Assembly (NCBI RefSeq): GCF_000246855.1
Contig: NC_016609.1
Span: 2,666,001-2,730,000 of the forward strand
DNA length: 64,000 bases
Reading direction: 5' to 3'
DNA from: Niastella koreensis GR20-10
GTDB taxonomy: Bacteria > Bacteroidota > Bacteroidia > Chitinophagales > Chitinophagaceae
Below the pieces are notes generated by a model. That model had not been told where the DNA came from, did not search any database, and saw only the letters and a program-made list of their open reading frames with translations. A program made the position numbers and the translations under genes. Below, one piece after another: positions 35,153 to 43,703 of the stretch (within the stretch, counting starts at the first letter, position 1; each line of letters opens with the position of its first letter).

Positions 35153-36242
35153 GAAGATCCTGTGTATACGAGCTGATAATATGGGTGACCTCATTATGAC
35201 TACGCCGGCATTAAAGGCATTGAAAGAAACCTTTCATTGCCATATTACGGTGTTAACTTCTACCATGGCCCAAAGCATTACAGGCTATATCCCGGTAATT
35301 GATGAAGTGATTGTCCGTGACCTGCCCTGGATAAAATCAAATACGGCCACTGCCGGTACAGACCTGATTGAACTGGCGGCGCTGTTGCGCAGCTATCAGT
35401 TTGATGCCGCGATCATATTTACTGTATATAGTCAAAGTGCATTACCGGCGGCCCTGTTTACCATGATGGCCGGTATTCCGTTACGATTGGCCTACAGCCG
35501 CGAGAACCCTTACGACCTGCTTACGCACTGGCTGCCCGATAAAGAACCTTATAGTTTTGTGCAGCACCAGGTAAAACGCGATCTGGCGCTGGTGGCAGTT
35601 ACCGGTGCATTTACCAATGACGACCGCCTGCTGCTTGTTGTTAGCGTGGAAGACAGGCAACGCATGCAAAACAAATTACAGCAGGCCTCCATCGATACTT
35701 CAACGGGCTACCTTCTTTTTCATCCCGGAGTAAGTGAAGAAAAAAGAAAATATCCGCTGCAACACTGGATCACGCTGGGACAACTGGTGCATGATACTGG
35801 TTTGCCCATTTTGCTAACCGGCACCACTAAAGAAAAGGAATTGACAAGCGCCATTGCTGCGGGTATTGGTGACAATGCGACAGATGTGGCCGGGCAGTTT
35901 ACTACGGGAGAATTTATTGCCCTTACAGCCGGTGCAGCCGGTGTTGTGTCAGTGAATACGGCCACCATACATATTGCAGCAGCCTGTGAAACTCCGGTAG
36001 TGGTGTTGTATGCCCTTACCAATCCGCAACATACACCCTGGAAGGTAAGCGGCCAGGTATTCCCTTATGATGTACCGGAAAGTTTACAAAGTAAAAATGA
36101 AGTGATCGGCTATGTACGTGATAACCGGATGATGAAGCAACCGGCGCTCCCCCGGCCTGCTGTTATTGCGCAGGCGCTGGAATCATTATTGCAGCAAGAG
36201 AAGGGTGATGCATACATAGCACCTGATACCCTGATACTGTAA
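35118..36242 (+). CDS. Glycosyltransferase family 9 (second copy)
   Basis: 374 aa with KILCIRADNMGDLIMTTPAL at the N-terminus (about residue 12) and FHPGVSEEKRKYP plus VVSVNTATIHIAAACETPVV in the donor domain, as in heptosyltransferases. It begins inside the 3' end of the GmhB-like gene (35-bp overlap). It differs clearly from the other GT9 at 28905, so they probably act on different acceptors. Confidence 0.88.
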   Translation: MQMQKPVWNTCKKILCIRADNMGDLIMTTPALKALKETFHCHITVLTSTMAQSITGYIPVIDEVIVRDLPWIKSNTATAGTDLIELAALLRSYQFDAAIIFTVYSQSALPAALFTMMAGIPLRLAYSRENPYDLLTHWLPDKEPYSFVQHQVKRDLALVAVTGAFTNDDRLLLVVSVEDRQRMQNKLQQASIDTSTGYLLFHPGVSEEKRKYPLQHWITLGQLVHDTGLPILLTGTTKEKELTSAIAAGIGDNATDVAGQFTTGEFIALTAGAAGVVSVNTATIHIAAACETPVVVLYALTNPQHTPWKVSGQVFPYDVPESLQSKNEVIGYVRDNRMMKQPALPRPAVIAQALESLLQQEKGDAYIAPDTLIL

Positions 36243-36269
36243 TTACTAACAGTTTGAAAATTGTATGAT

Positions 36270-37748
36270 ATGGTATGGCGGCCTGAAGCTACATTAACGG
36301 AGAAACAAATACAACGGGGCATGAACCTCGTAATTGGCGATGGACTGGCTTCTGAAGCCATGACCACCTTTACGAGCGGCACCTTCCTTACGGCCATGGT
36401 GCTTTTACTGAATGCCAATAATTTTCAGATTGGATTGCTGGCCGGGTTGCCTACTATTACCAACGTATTTCAGTTGTTGAGTGTATGGCTGGTGCGCCGG
36501 TTTAACAACAGGCGCGCTGTTACGGTGATCTGTTCTTTTCTGGCAAGAACCCCGTTGTTGATAATTGGGTTGCTGATCCTTATATCTAAAACCATTCCGG
36601 TTGAATCGGTGATCTTTATCCTGTTCTTTCATTATTTTTTTGGGTCGGTGGCTGGTCCCTGCTGGAATGCCTGGATGAAGGACCTGGTGCCTGAGCGGTC
36701 ACTGGGCGATTATTTTTCGCGCCGTACCAGTTATACCCAGGGGTTGAATATTGTATTGGGATTGCTGACCGCCTTTATTGTTGATTATACCAAACACCAC
36801 CGGGTTACGGAAGAGTTGAATGTGTATGCGGGTTTGTTTATTGCCGGCGGCATTGCAGGCATGATCAGCGCTGCCTGTTTATCGGCCACGCCCGAACCAT
36901 TGGGCATAAGAACGCAGGGCAATATTGTAAACATCCTGCAACGTCCGTTACGCGACCAGAACTTCCGGCACCTGCTGCTCTTTAATTCGGCCTGGGTATT
37001 TGCCACCAATATAGCTACACCCTTCTTTGTTGTATTTATGATGAAGCGGATGGGGCTTTCCATTACGTATATTATCGGGTTCAACATCATCAGCCAGCTT
37101 TGCAGTATTTTAACCGTTCGCATGTGGGGACGGTTTGCAGATACCTACAGCAATAAAACCATTATCGCCCTTGCGGCGCCTTTGTATATCCTTACGCTGG
37201 TGGGCTGGTGTTATGTGGGCATCTATACCCGCGAATACATGAACCTGTTATTGTTGCTGGTATTGCATGCAGGCATGGGCATAGCCAATGCCGGTATTAA
37301 CCTTTCGCTCACCAACATCAGTTTAAAACTTTCCCCTTCGGAAGAATCTGTTGTTTATCTCTCCACCAAAAATATCATCACGGCGCTTTTCTCCTTTATT
37401 GCCCCGTTGGTAGGCGGTTACCTGGCCGATTATTTCAGCAACCGTTCGGTTTTGATAGATGCGCAGTACCATAGCCCGCATTTTCAAAAAGTAATTCATT
37501 TGTTCGAGTTGCATGAGTTTAAATTCCTGTTCCTGATAGCTGCTGGTTTGTCCTTTATTGCCGTTGAGTTGCTGGTACAGGTAAAAGAAACCGGCGAAGT
37601 GGAAAAAGACCTGGTGAAGAAAATGATCCGCAGTAATATTAAAAGCAATCTTAAGGAATACTTTGTGATCGGCCAGCTGATAGATCTGCACGATGCGTTC
37701 AGGAATTTGATTCGCAAGAGGCTGCCTGGGAAAAGACAGCGTTCGTAG
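36270..37748 (+). CDS. MFS transporter at the end of the glycan operon
   Basis: 492 aa from the ATG at 36270 (a TTG three codons earlier is the alternative). About 12 membrane helices; FGSVAGPCWNAWMKDLVPE and GDYFSRRTSYTQGL resemble MFS proteins of unknown substrate found beside glycosyltransferases. It starts 27 bp after the GT9 stop, so it is the last gene of the plus arm. Export of a small heptose-containing or carbamoylated glycoside would explain an MFS carrier here in place of a Wzx/ABC polysaccharide exporter. This is inference. Confidence 0.82.
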   Translation: MVWRPEATLTEKQIQRGMNLVIGDGLASEAMTTFTSGTFLTAMVLLLNANNFQIGLLAGLPTITNVFQLLSVWLVRRFNNRRAVTVICSFLARTPLLIIGLLILISKTIPVESVIFILFFHYFFGSVAGPCWNAWMKDLVPERSLGDYFSRRTSYTQGLNIVLGLLTAFIVDYTKHHRVTEELNVYAGLFIAGGIAGMISAACLSATPEPLGIRTQGNIVNILQRPLRDQNFRHLLLFNSAWVFATNIATPFFVVFMMKRMGLSITYIIGFNIISQLCSILTVRMWGRFADTYSNKTIIALAAPLYILTLVGWCYVGIYTREYMNLLLLLVLHAGMGIANAGINLSLTNISLKLSPSEESVVYLSTKNIITALFSFIAPLVGGYLADYFSNRSVLIDAQYHSPHFQKVIHLFELHEFKFLFLIAAGLSFIAVELLVQVKETGEVEKDLVKKMIRSNIKSNLKEYFVIGQLIDLHDAFRNLIRKRLPGKRQRS

Positions 37749-37772
37749 TTTTAAGTTATCAGGCATTCCTGG

Positions 37773-38687
37773 TTATTCGGCTACTTCAACAAAACGGTAC
37801 TCATCGTCGTCTTCTTCCCGTTTGTCGTCCAGGTTAATTGACATATTCAATGCCTTTAACCGGGACATCATGTCTTCGCTCATAAAATGATGACGCAGGT
37901 TCAGGTGTTGCAGGTTGCGAATGGCTGTACTGTCGCACAATGCTTCGCCGCCTTTATCGGTTAATACTCCTTTGGAAAGGTCCAGTACTTTCAACTGGTT
38001 TACAACGGGCGCCTGTGCCGCTGCGAGGGCAAGTTCATCCTGCAGCTCACTGTCCATGAGGCCGAGGTGCGTTAATTGCGGGAATTGTTTGCCTGATAAA
38101 ATGGGTGTAAAATCTTCTATTTTGGAAGCAAAGCCATAGTTGTTTGAACCGAGCCACAGTTCCAGCTTTTGCAGTTTGGGCAAACGGGCTGCATTCACTT
38201 CCTGAACTACATTGGGCGGCAAGCCGCCGGTTTCTATAATAAGGGTGGTGAGATTGTCGTGTTGCAGATCGCTGAATGATAATCCTTCGCCGCCCCTGAG
38301 CTGCAAATGTTCCAGCTCCGGATAGGCTTTTAACACAGGGGTGATATCGGTTTGCCTGATCCAGGAAATTTCGCATTCTTCATAGGTCATTTCACCGATG
38401 AATAAGGCTTTCAAACTTTTCAGATCGTGTTTTAGGGAAACGAGTTTATCAACTACTTCAAAACTCGATTCCGATACATCGCTATCGAACTGGCCAATGA
38501 TCAGTTCTTTTATATTGGCGGCCTGCGGGTCGCGCACCAATGCTTCCAGCAGGTCGCTGATGGTTACCCCTTCATCGTCGTAATGTACGCTCAGTCTGTA
38601 AACGTATTTTTCCGGCTCAATCACCGTGGGCGGCAGAAAATCCTGTACAGGTTTATTAAGAAAGGTTTGTAAATGTGCGCTCACCAT
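37773..38687 (-). CDS. Leucine-rich-repeat protein, STM4015-like
   Basis: 304 aa. Regular LRR units run from about residue 95 to 290 (LEHLQLRGGEG, LQKLELWLGSNN, LTHLGLMDSEL, LKVLDLSKGVLTD, LQHLNLRHHFMSED). The N-terminal part resembles Salmonella STM4015-family proteins. The C-terminal end is strongly acidic (DDKREEDDDEYR). No signal peptide, so probably cytoplasmic and protein-binding. Partner genes of the STM4011-4018 type are not present nearby. Confidence 0.8.
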   Translation of the reverse strand: MVSAHLQTFLNKPVQDFLPPTVIEPEKYVYRLSVHYDDEGVTISDLLEALVRDPQAANIKELIIGQFDSDVSESSFEVVDKLVSLKHDLKSLKALFIGEMTYEECEISWIRQTDITPVLKAYPELEHLQLRGGEGLSFSDLQHDNLTTLIIETGGLPPNVVQEVNAARLPKLQKLELWLGSNNYGFASKIEDFTPILSGKQFPQLTHLGLMDSELQDELALAAAQAPVVNQLKVLDLSKGVLTDKGGEALCDSTAIRNLQHLNLRHHFMSEDMMSRLKALNMSINLDDKREEDDDEYRFVEVAE

Positions 38688-38776
38688 AAGGATATGTTTC
38701 CGTAAAAATAAGCGATTTGGTGATTGAGCCGGAGTATACGTTATTGTGCAATGACAATAATATTTGATGCCCCACC

Positions 38777-38992
38777 CTAGCCTATTTTTTCTGCTTTATA
38801 ACCTGCCTGCTGCAGTTTTTGGATCACTTCATTTTCTTTTGCTGCATCACTGGTTTTTACCGTCAGGATCTTATTGGGATCCTGCGTATCAACCTGCCAG
38901 TTGTTTTCGCCTACTGCTTCATTTAAATAAGGCGTTACGGTGGCCACGCAGCCACTGCATTTGATCGTTGTTTTGAATTTTACTGTTTCCAT
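38777..38992 (-). CDS. CopZ-like heavy-metal-associated (HMA) protein
   Basis: 71-aa single HMA domain with CSGC (about residues 13-16) in place of the usual MxCxxC, and the C-terminal AGYKAEKIG. Copper chaperone delivering Cu(I) to the P-type ATPase whose gene ends 11 bp upstream. Confidence 0.9.
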   Translation of the reverse strand: METVKFKTTIKCSGCVATVTPYLNEAVGENNWQVDTQDPNKILTVKTSDAAKENEVIQKLQQAGYKAEKIG

Positions 38993-39002
38993 GCTGTTGT
39001 AT

Positions 39003-41219
39003 TTATATTTTACTTGTTTTTAATCGCAAACTGTTTGTTACTACCGATACGGAGCTTAAAGCCATTGCCGCGCCGGCGATCATGGGGTTTAACAGGAACC
39101 CGTTGACCGCATACAATACCCCGGCTGCCAATGGAATGCCGATGAGGTTATAAATAAATGCCCAGAACAGGTTCTGCCTGATGGTGCGCACCGTTTTGCG
39201 GGAAAGCAACAAGGCTTTGGGGATCGATTGCAGATCGGAAGAAATAAGCGTCATGGTGGCTACATCCATGGCAATATCCGATCCCCTGCCCATGGCAATG
39301 CTTACATCGGCCTGGGCCAATGCCTGCGAGTCATTGATACCATCACCTACCATGGCCACTACCCTGTTTTGCGCCTGTAAGTTTTTCACAAAGTCTGCTT
39401 TATCCGTTGGCAGCACACCGGCTTTGAAATTTTTAATACCTGCTTCTGCAGCAATGGCTGCGGCTGTTTGTTCATTGTCGCCCGTGAGCATGTATACATT
39501 GATCCCTCTTGCCTGCAATTGCTGAACAGCCTTAGCGGAAGTGGATTTTATTTTATCGGCAATGGCAATGATGGCCAGTACCTTTTGAGCATCGGCAAAA
39601 TAAATGACGGTACGGGCCTGTTGTTGCAGGCGGTCTGCCTGTTGCAGTAAGGTTTTATCGATGGTGAGGCGGTGCTCATCGATCAGTTGTTTGTTGCCCA
39701 CGTAATACCGGTTGCTGCTCACTATACCGGTTACTCCCCGTGCGGTAATACTTTCAAAACCGGTAATGGCGCCTGCCTGTACGCCTTCCTGTTTTAAGGT
39801 ATGCAGCACCGCTTCGGCCAGGGGATGTTCTGATTGTACTTCCAGGCTATACAGCGCTTGTTTTAAGATGGCATTGTTTTCTTTACCGGCCAGCCAGTTC
39901 ATTTGTGTTACTACTGGTTTACCTTCAGTGATAGTGCCGGTTTTATCCAGGATCACCGTATCAACTTTATAAGCCAGTTCCAGGCTTTCGGCATCTTTAA
40001 TAAGAATGTTGTTCTCGGCGCCTTTGCCAATACCTACCATAACGGCGGTGGGTGTGGCCAGGCCCAACGCACAGGGACAGGCAATTACCAGCACGGTTAC
40101 GGAAGTTAACAAGGCATTGGTGAAGGCATTATCGCCACCGGCTATCATCCATACAATGAAGGTGAGTACCGAAATACCTATTACCACCGGTACAAAAATG
40201 CCGGCAATTTTATCTACCAGTTTTTGAACCGGCGCTTTACTGCCCTGCGCTTCCTGTACCATTTTAATTATATGAGCCAGCAGTGTATCGTTCCCTACCT
40301 TTTGCGCCAGAAACTGAAAGCTGCCTTTCTGGTTCACGGTGCCCGCAAATACCTTGCTGTCTTTTTCTTTCTGAACCGGTACAGGTTCGCCGGTGATCAT
40401 GCTTTCATCAACAAAGGAGGAACCGGTGCTTACCAATCCATCCACCGGTATTTTTTCACCGGGACGAACCAATATAAGGTGGCCGGGCAATACATCGGCA
40501 GCAGGCAGCTCCTGTTCTTTGCCGTCTATTAATACACGCACTGTTTTGGGCTGTAAACCCATCAGTTTTTTAATGGCGGTAGCCGTATTGTGTTTGGCTC
40601 TTTCTTCCAGTAATTTACCCAGGGAAATAAAGGCAATGATCACAGCCGCCGCTTCATAATATACATGCGGGTGAATGCCCCTTGCATGCCAGAAACCGGG
40701 CGCCAGTGTATTAAAGGCGCTGAATAAAAAAGCAATCCCGGTGCTTAGCGCCACCAGCGTATCCATATTGGCCTTGCCATGGCGGGCCTGTTTCCAGGCA
40801 TTTATAAAGAACGAACGGCCAAACCAGCCTATAACCGGCAGCGTTAGGGCCATGGAAATGTAATTGCCATAGGGCATATTCATAAAGAACATGCCAATGA
40901 TAACCACGGGCAATGATAATACCGATGCCCAGATGGTGCGTTGTTTTAATTCATTGTAATGGTCCTGCTGCGCGGCTTCCTGGATCTGCTGGCTGTTTGC
41001 TTCATCGATAACCAGGTCGTAGCCAATGGAACGGACGGTTTGTTGTAGTGTGGCGGGCGTAGCAATGGCCGGGTCGTACTGCACCCAGGCGCTTTGATTG
41101 GCGAAATTCACCCCTGCATCTGTTACCCCGGCCGCCGATTTCAGCATCGATTCAACGCTTACTGCACACGCGGCGCAGGTCATTTCCAGCACGGGGAAGG
41201 TTTTCTTTATGGTACTCAT
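39003..41219 (-). CDS. copA: Copper-translocating P-type ATPase
   Basis: 738 aa. One N-terminal HMA domain (MTCAAC, residues 14-18), the membrane ion site CPCALG, the phosphorylation motif DKTGTIT, the SEHPLAEA motif, TGDNEQTA and [16 protein letters not shown] in canonical order. It exports Cu(I)/Ag(I) from the cytoplasm. Upstream are a perfect palindrome at 41229-41240 and, beyond a repeat block, a copper-sensor-like AraC regulator; downstream is the CopZ-like chaperone. Confidence 0.95.
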   Translation of the reverse strand: MSTIKKTFPVLEMTCAACAVSVESMLKSAAGVTDAGVNFANQSAWVQYDPAIATPATLQQTVRSIGYDLVIDEANSQQIQEAAQQDHYNELKQRTIWASVLSLPVVIIGMFFMNMPYGNYISMALTLPVIGWFGRSFFINAWKQARHGKANMDTLVALSTGIAFLFSAFNTLAPGFWHARGIHPHVYYEAAAVIIAFISLGKLLEERAKHNTATAIKKLMGLQPKTVRVLIDGKEQELPAADVLPGHLILVRPGEKIPVDGLVSTGSSFVDESMITGEPVPVQKEKDSKVFAGTVNQKGSFQFLAQKVGNDTLLAHIIKMVQEAQGSKAPVQKLVDKIAGIFVPVVIGISVLTFIVWMIAGGDNAFTNALLTSVTVLVIACPCALGLATPTAVMVGIGKGAENNILIKDAESLELAYKVDTVILDKTGTITEGKPVVTQMNWLAGKENNAILKQALYSLEVQSEHPLAEAVLHTLKQEGVQAGAITGFESITARGVTGIVSSNRYYVGNKQLIDEHRLTIDKTLLQQADRLQQQARTVIYFADAQKVLAIIAIADKIKSTSAKAVQQLQARGINVYMLTGDNEQTAAAIAAEAGIKNFKAGVLPTDKADFVKNLQAQNRVVAMVGDGINDSQALAQADVSIAMGRGSDIAMDVATMTLISSDLQSIPKALLLSRKTVRTIRQNLFWAFIYNLIGIPLAAGVLYAVNGFLLNPMIAGAAMALSSVSVVTNSLRLKTSKI

Positions 41220-41228
41220 ATGGGAGTT

Positions 41229-41240
41229 CTTTGTACAAAG
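41229..41240. promoter_or_regulatory. 12-bp palindrome before copA
   Basis: CTTTGTACAAAG, fully self-complementary, 10 bp upstream of the copA ATG. It could be an operator, or coincide with a poor -7 element (ACCTTTG). Confidence 0.5.
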
Positions 41241-41297
41241 GTCCCACTAAGTAATTAGGGCATTGTTATAACATTATGCTGGAGGTTTATATAATTT

Positions 41298-41525
41298 GAA
41301 GTTGACCAGTTGACGAGTTAACCAGTTGATCAGGAAGAAGCAGGTTGACAGAGTTGATAGAGTTGAAATAGTTGATAGAGGTTGAAACGTTGACAGGTTA
41401 ACAAGTTGACAGGTTGACTAGTTAATAGGTTGAATTTTTATCGCAAGGCTCGATTGCCGTTTTCACCACTGCCTACTGCCCACTGCCTTTCGTGTTTGCC
41501 TTCTGCCGTTTGCCAATTCTCAATT
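41298..41525. repeat. Large GTTGAC/GTTGATAGA and CTGCC repeat block
   Basis: About fifteen GTTGAC, GTTAAC, GTTGATAGA or similar units at 8-12 bp spacing, then ACTGCCTACTGCCCACTGCC and TTTGCCttcTGCCGTTTGCC. The same two unit types occur together at 17700-17826 and 26360-26468. Confidence 0.8.
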
Positions 41526-41533
41526 CATTAAGG

Positions 41534-42094
41534 CTATACCTTATCAAGGGGCTTCCGGGTATTATCCTTCAGCTCCCTGAACTGCGACGGCGTCATGCCC
41601 GTTTCTTTCTTGAACTGCTGGGAAAGGTGTTGAACGCTGCTGTATTCCATTTGGTCGGCGATCTCGCTCAGGCTTAGTTCATTATAGGTAAGCAATTCCT
41701 TTACGCGTTCTATGCGTTGGCGGATGGTGTATTTCTCAATGGTAATGCCTTCGGTGGAAGAAAACAGGTTGGATAAATAATGATAATCCAGTTGCAATTT
41801 TTCTTCCAACAAAGCGGAGAGTTTTTTGTTATTGCCTTCTTCGTTGCGATGAACAAGGGCAATTATGATATTCTTAACTTTCTCTACCAGCTTTTCTTTT
41901 TTATCGTCGAGCAGTTCAAACCCAATGGCCGTTAAGCTGGTGTTTAATTGATCGAGTTGAGCGGATGTGGGTTCATTTTCCAGTTCCACTTCTCCTAAAT
42001 TCACCCGGGTATAGGGGATGCCGGCCTTTTGCAATTGTTCCTTTATTACCAGGATACAGCGGTCGCATACCATATTTTTTATATAGAGTTGCAT
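41534..42094 (-). CDS. AraC-family regulator with N-terminal metal-binding domain
   Basis: 186 aa. Residues 1-70 look like an HMA-type ferredoxin fold with NMVCDRC (Cys 10 and 13); residues about 95-180 are an AraC double helix-turn-helix (LSEIADQMEYSSVQHLSQQF, then KKETGMTPSQFR). It is directly upstream of copA and the chaperone gene, which suggests a copper-sensing activator. A -7 box lies only 4 nt before the ATG, implying a leaderless or near-leaderless mRNA. Confidence 0.87.
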   Translation of the reverse strand: MQLYIKNMVCDRCILVIKEQLQKAGIPYTRVNLGEVELENEPTSAQLDQLNTSLTAIGFELLDDKKEKLVEKVKNIIIALVHRNEEGNNKKLSALLEEKLQLDYHYLSNLFSSTEGITIEKYTIRQRIERVKELLTYNELSLSEIADQMEYSSVQHLSQQFKKETGMTPSQFRELKDNTRKPLDKV

Positions 42095-42098
42095 CCTG

Positions 42099-42106
42099 CA
42101 AAGATA
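42099..42106 (-). promoter_or_regulatory. -7 box directly before the HMA-AraC start codon
   Basis: TATCTTTG on the minus strand; 4 nt separate it from the ATG, so transcription should begin at or next to the A of the start codon. Confidence 0.6.
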
Positions 42107-42150
42107 CGCTTCCTTTTTTTCAATAATTTAGAGTTACACAATTGTATGGT

Positions 42151-43464
42151 ATGAATGATGAAAGACGGAATGCCTTTATAAACGCGGCTACCTTTTATGG
42201 TTCGCCGGATGAAGCTGAACAAATGCTGGCTGCCCATCCCGAAATCGCTACCAGTGACATACATACGGCTGCCATTACCGGAAATGTGGAACTGGTGCGT
42301 GAGTGGCTGGCGGAAAACCCGGCAAATGCTACCGCGGTTTCGGAACCATATGGCGGTACGGCGCTGGTGTATCTGTGTCTTTCCAAATACCTGCGATTGC
42401 ATAAAGAAAAAAGCGATGATTTTATCAGGACTGCTACGGCCTTACTCGATGCCGGTGCGGATGCCAATGCGGGGTTTATGACGGCTGCACCCTATGTTGA
42501 ATATATAACGCCTTTATATGGCGCCGCCGGGCTGGCGCACCATACTGCATTGACCAAACTGTTGCTCGACCGTGGCGCCGAGCCTAACGATATTGAAGCT
42601 GTTTATCATTCGCCCGAAACCTGGGACAACGGGGCCATGGCATTACTGGTAGAAACCGGTAAGCTTACCAGGGAGAACCTGTCGATGATGCTGATAAGGA
42701 AAATTGACTGGCACGATGAGCAGGGCCTGGTATACCTTTTAACTCATGGCGCGGATGCCAATGGGGAAAGAAAGCGCGGCTGGCATGCGCTGCATCATGC
42801 CTTAAAGCGCGCCAATGGATTGCCGGTATTTGAACATTTACTCAATGCTGGCGCCGATCCGAATTTATCGAGCAATGGAATTACGGCCATTACCATGGCC
42901 GGTTGCGAAGGCCGGGGGGATGTATTGAAGTTATTTGCGCAACGCGGAATAAGTACCACGCAGCAAGGCGTTTTTCAATTGATAGCCGCCTGCGCGCTGG
43001 ACGATGGCGATGCGGTAGAAAAACTGGCCGCACAGTCGCCGGCAATTGTTGCGCAAATAAAAGACATGGGTGGTGAACTGCTGGCCCGCTTTAGTGTTTG
43101 CGGTAATGCTGCGGGGATAAAGCATCTGTTGAGCCTGGGCATTCCCGCCAATGAACCTTACCGCAACGGCGATGGGTATTATGAAATACCAACCGGAAGC
43201 CTGGCCATTCATGTAGCTGCCTATCGTGGTTATCCGGCTGTAGTTAAAACCCTCATCGCTGCAGGTTCACCCGTTGATGTGGCCGATAAAAACGGACGAA
43301 CACCGCTGGCCCTGGCCATCAAAGCCTGTGTGGATTCTTACTGGATGGTACGGCGTTCGCCCGATTCGGTTAAAGCATTACTGGATGCAGGAGCTTCTGT
43401 TAATAATATTCCTTTTCCTTGTGGATATAGTGAAGTAGATGTTTTGATTGCTGCTAAACGTTAA
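42151..43464 (+). CDS. Ankyrin-repeat protein
   Basis: 437 aa from the ATG at 42151 (a TTG three codons earlier is the alternative). Ankyrin units of about 33 residues are seen, e.g. DIHTAAITGNVELVREWLAE, GAAGLAHHTALTKLLLDRG, GWHALHHALKRANGLPVFEH, SLAIHVAAYRGYPAVVKTLI and RTPLALAIKA. No signal peptide or catalytic domain. A protein-binding role is likely, target unknown. It is divergent from the copper regulator, with only 56 bp between them. Confidence 0.88.
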   Translation: MNDERRNAFINAATFYGSPDEAEQMLAAHPEIATSDIHTAAITGNVELVREWLAENPANATAVSEPYGGTALVYLCLSKYLRLHKEKSDDFIRTATALLDAGADANAGFMTAAPYVEYITPLYGAAGLAHHTALTKLLLDRGAEPNDIEAVYHSPETWDNGAMALLVETGKLTRENLSMMLIRKIDWHDEQGLVYLLTHGADANGERKRGWHALHHALKRANGLPVFEHLLNAGADPNLSSNGITAITMAGCEGRGDVLKLFAQRGISTTQQGVFQLIAACALDDGDAVEKLAAQSPAIVAQIKDMGGELLARFSVCGNAAGIKHLLSLGIPANEPYRNGDGYYEIPTGSLAIHVAAYRGYPAVVKTLIAAGSPVDVADKNGRTPLALAIKACVDSYWMVRRSPDSVKALLDAGASVNNIPFPCGYSEVDVLIAAKR

Positions 43465-43472
43465 AAACAATA

Positions 43473-43560
43473 AGGTAAAAGCCTAAAGGCCAAAGCTAAA
43501 AGCGAATACAGCTGTTTGTTTTGCTTTCAGCTTCAGGCCTTCAGCTTTCAGCCAGCACAA
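43473..43560. repeat. AAAGCCTAAAGG-type foldback repeat
   Basis: AAAGCCTAAAGGCCAAAGCTAAAAGCG at the left and CTTTCAGCTTCAGGCCTTCAGCTTTCAGC at the right pair imperfectly. It lies after the ankyrin gene and may end its transcript. Confidence 0.75.
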
Positions 43561-43577
43561 GACTAAAATTATTTTCC

Positions 43578-43585
43578 TATCTTTG
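43578..43585 (+). promoter_or_regulatory. -7 box of the ABC-F gene
   Basis: TATCTTTG, exact TAnnTTTG. Predicted start near 43590 gives a leader of about 110 nt. Confidence 0.6.
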
Positions 43586-43620
43586 TACTCTTCTTCATTT
43601 ATCCAGATTTAATGTAGTAG

Positions 43621-43703
43621 ATAATTTCTTTCAGGATTGACATAGTAACAGCTGCCGCAACGGGCACTGTTTTATTTGTTTAACTATTGAAGAAAGAAAT
43701 TAT
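43621..43703 (+). promoter_or_regulatory. Start-codon-sequestering leader of the ABC-F gene
   Basis: ATAATTTCTTTC (43621-43632) is perfectly complementary to GAAAGAAATTAT (43692-43703), which contains the purine-rich ribosome-binding region and the first two bases of the ATG. Between them AACAG(C)TGCC / GGCACTGTT forms a second, 9-bp hairpin with a one-base bulge. The layout fits translational attenuation, as in other inducible resistance ABC-F genes. Confidence 0.65.

Larger units (their letters stand above)
41220..41533. other. Gene-free stretch with GTTGAC-type repeats
   Basis: 314 bp between the HMA-AraC gene and copA. Apart from the palindrome it is nearly all degenerate repeat. Confidence 0.7.

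Noticed and set aside
28905-37748. LPS core biosynthesis operon
   Set aside because: Two GT9 enzymes suggest it, but the MFS exporter, carbamoyltransferase, two GT4 enzymes and the missing core genes fit a separate glycan product better; kept only as an alternative.
41298-41525. Possible CRISPR array
   Set aside because: Units are only 8-12 bp, degenerate, without unique spacers of constant length, and no cas genes are present.
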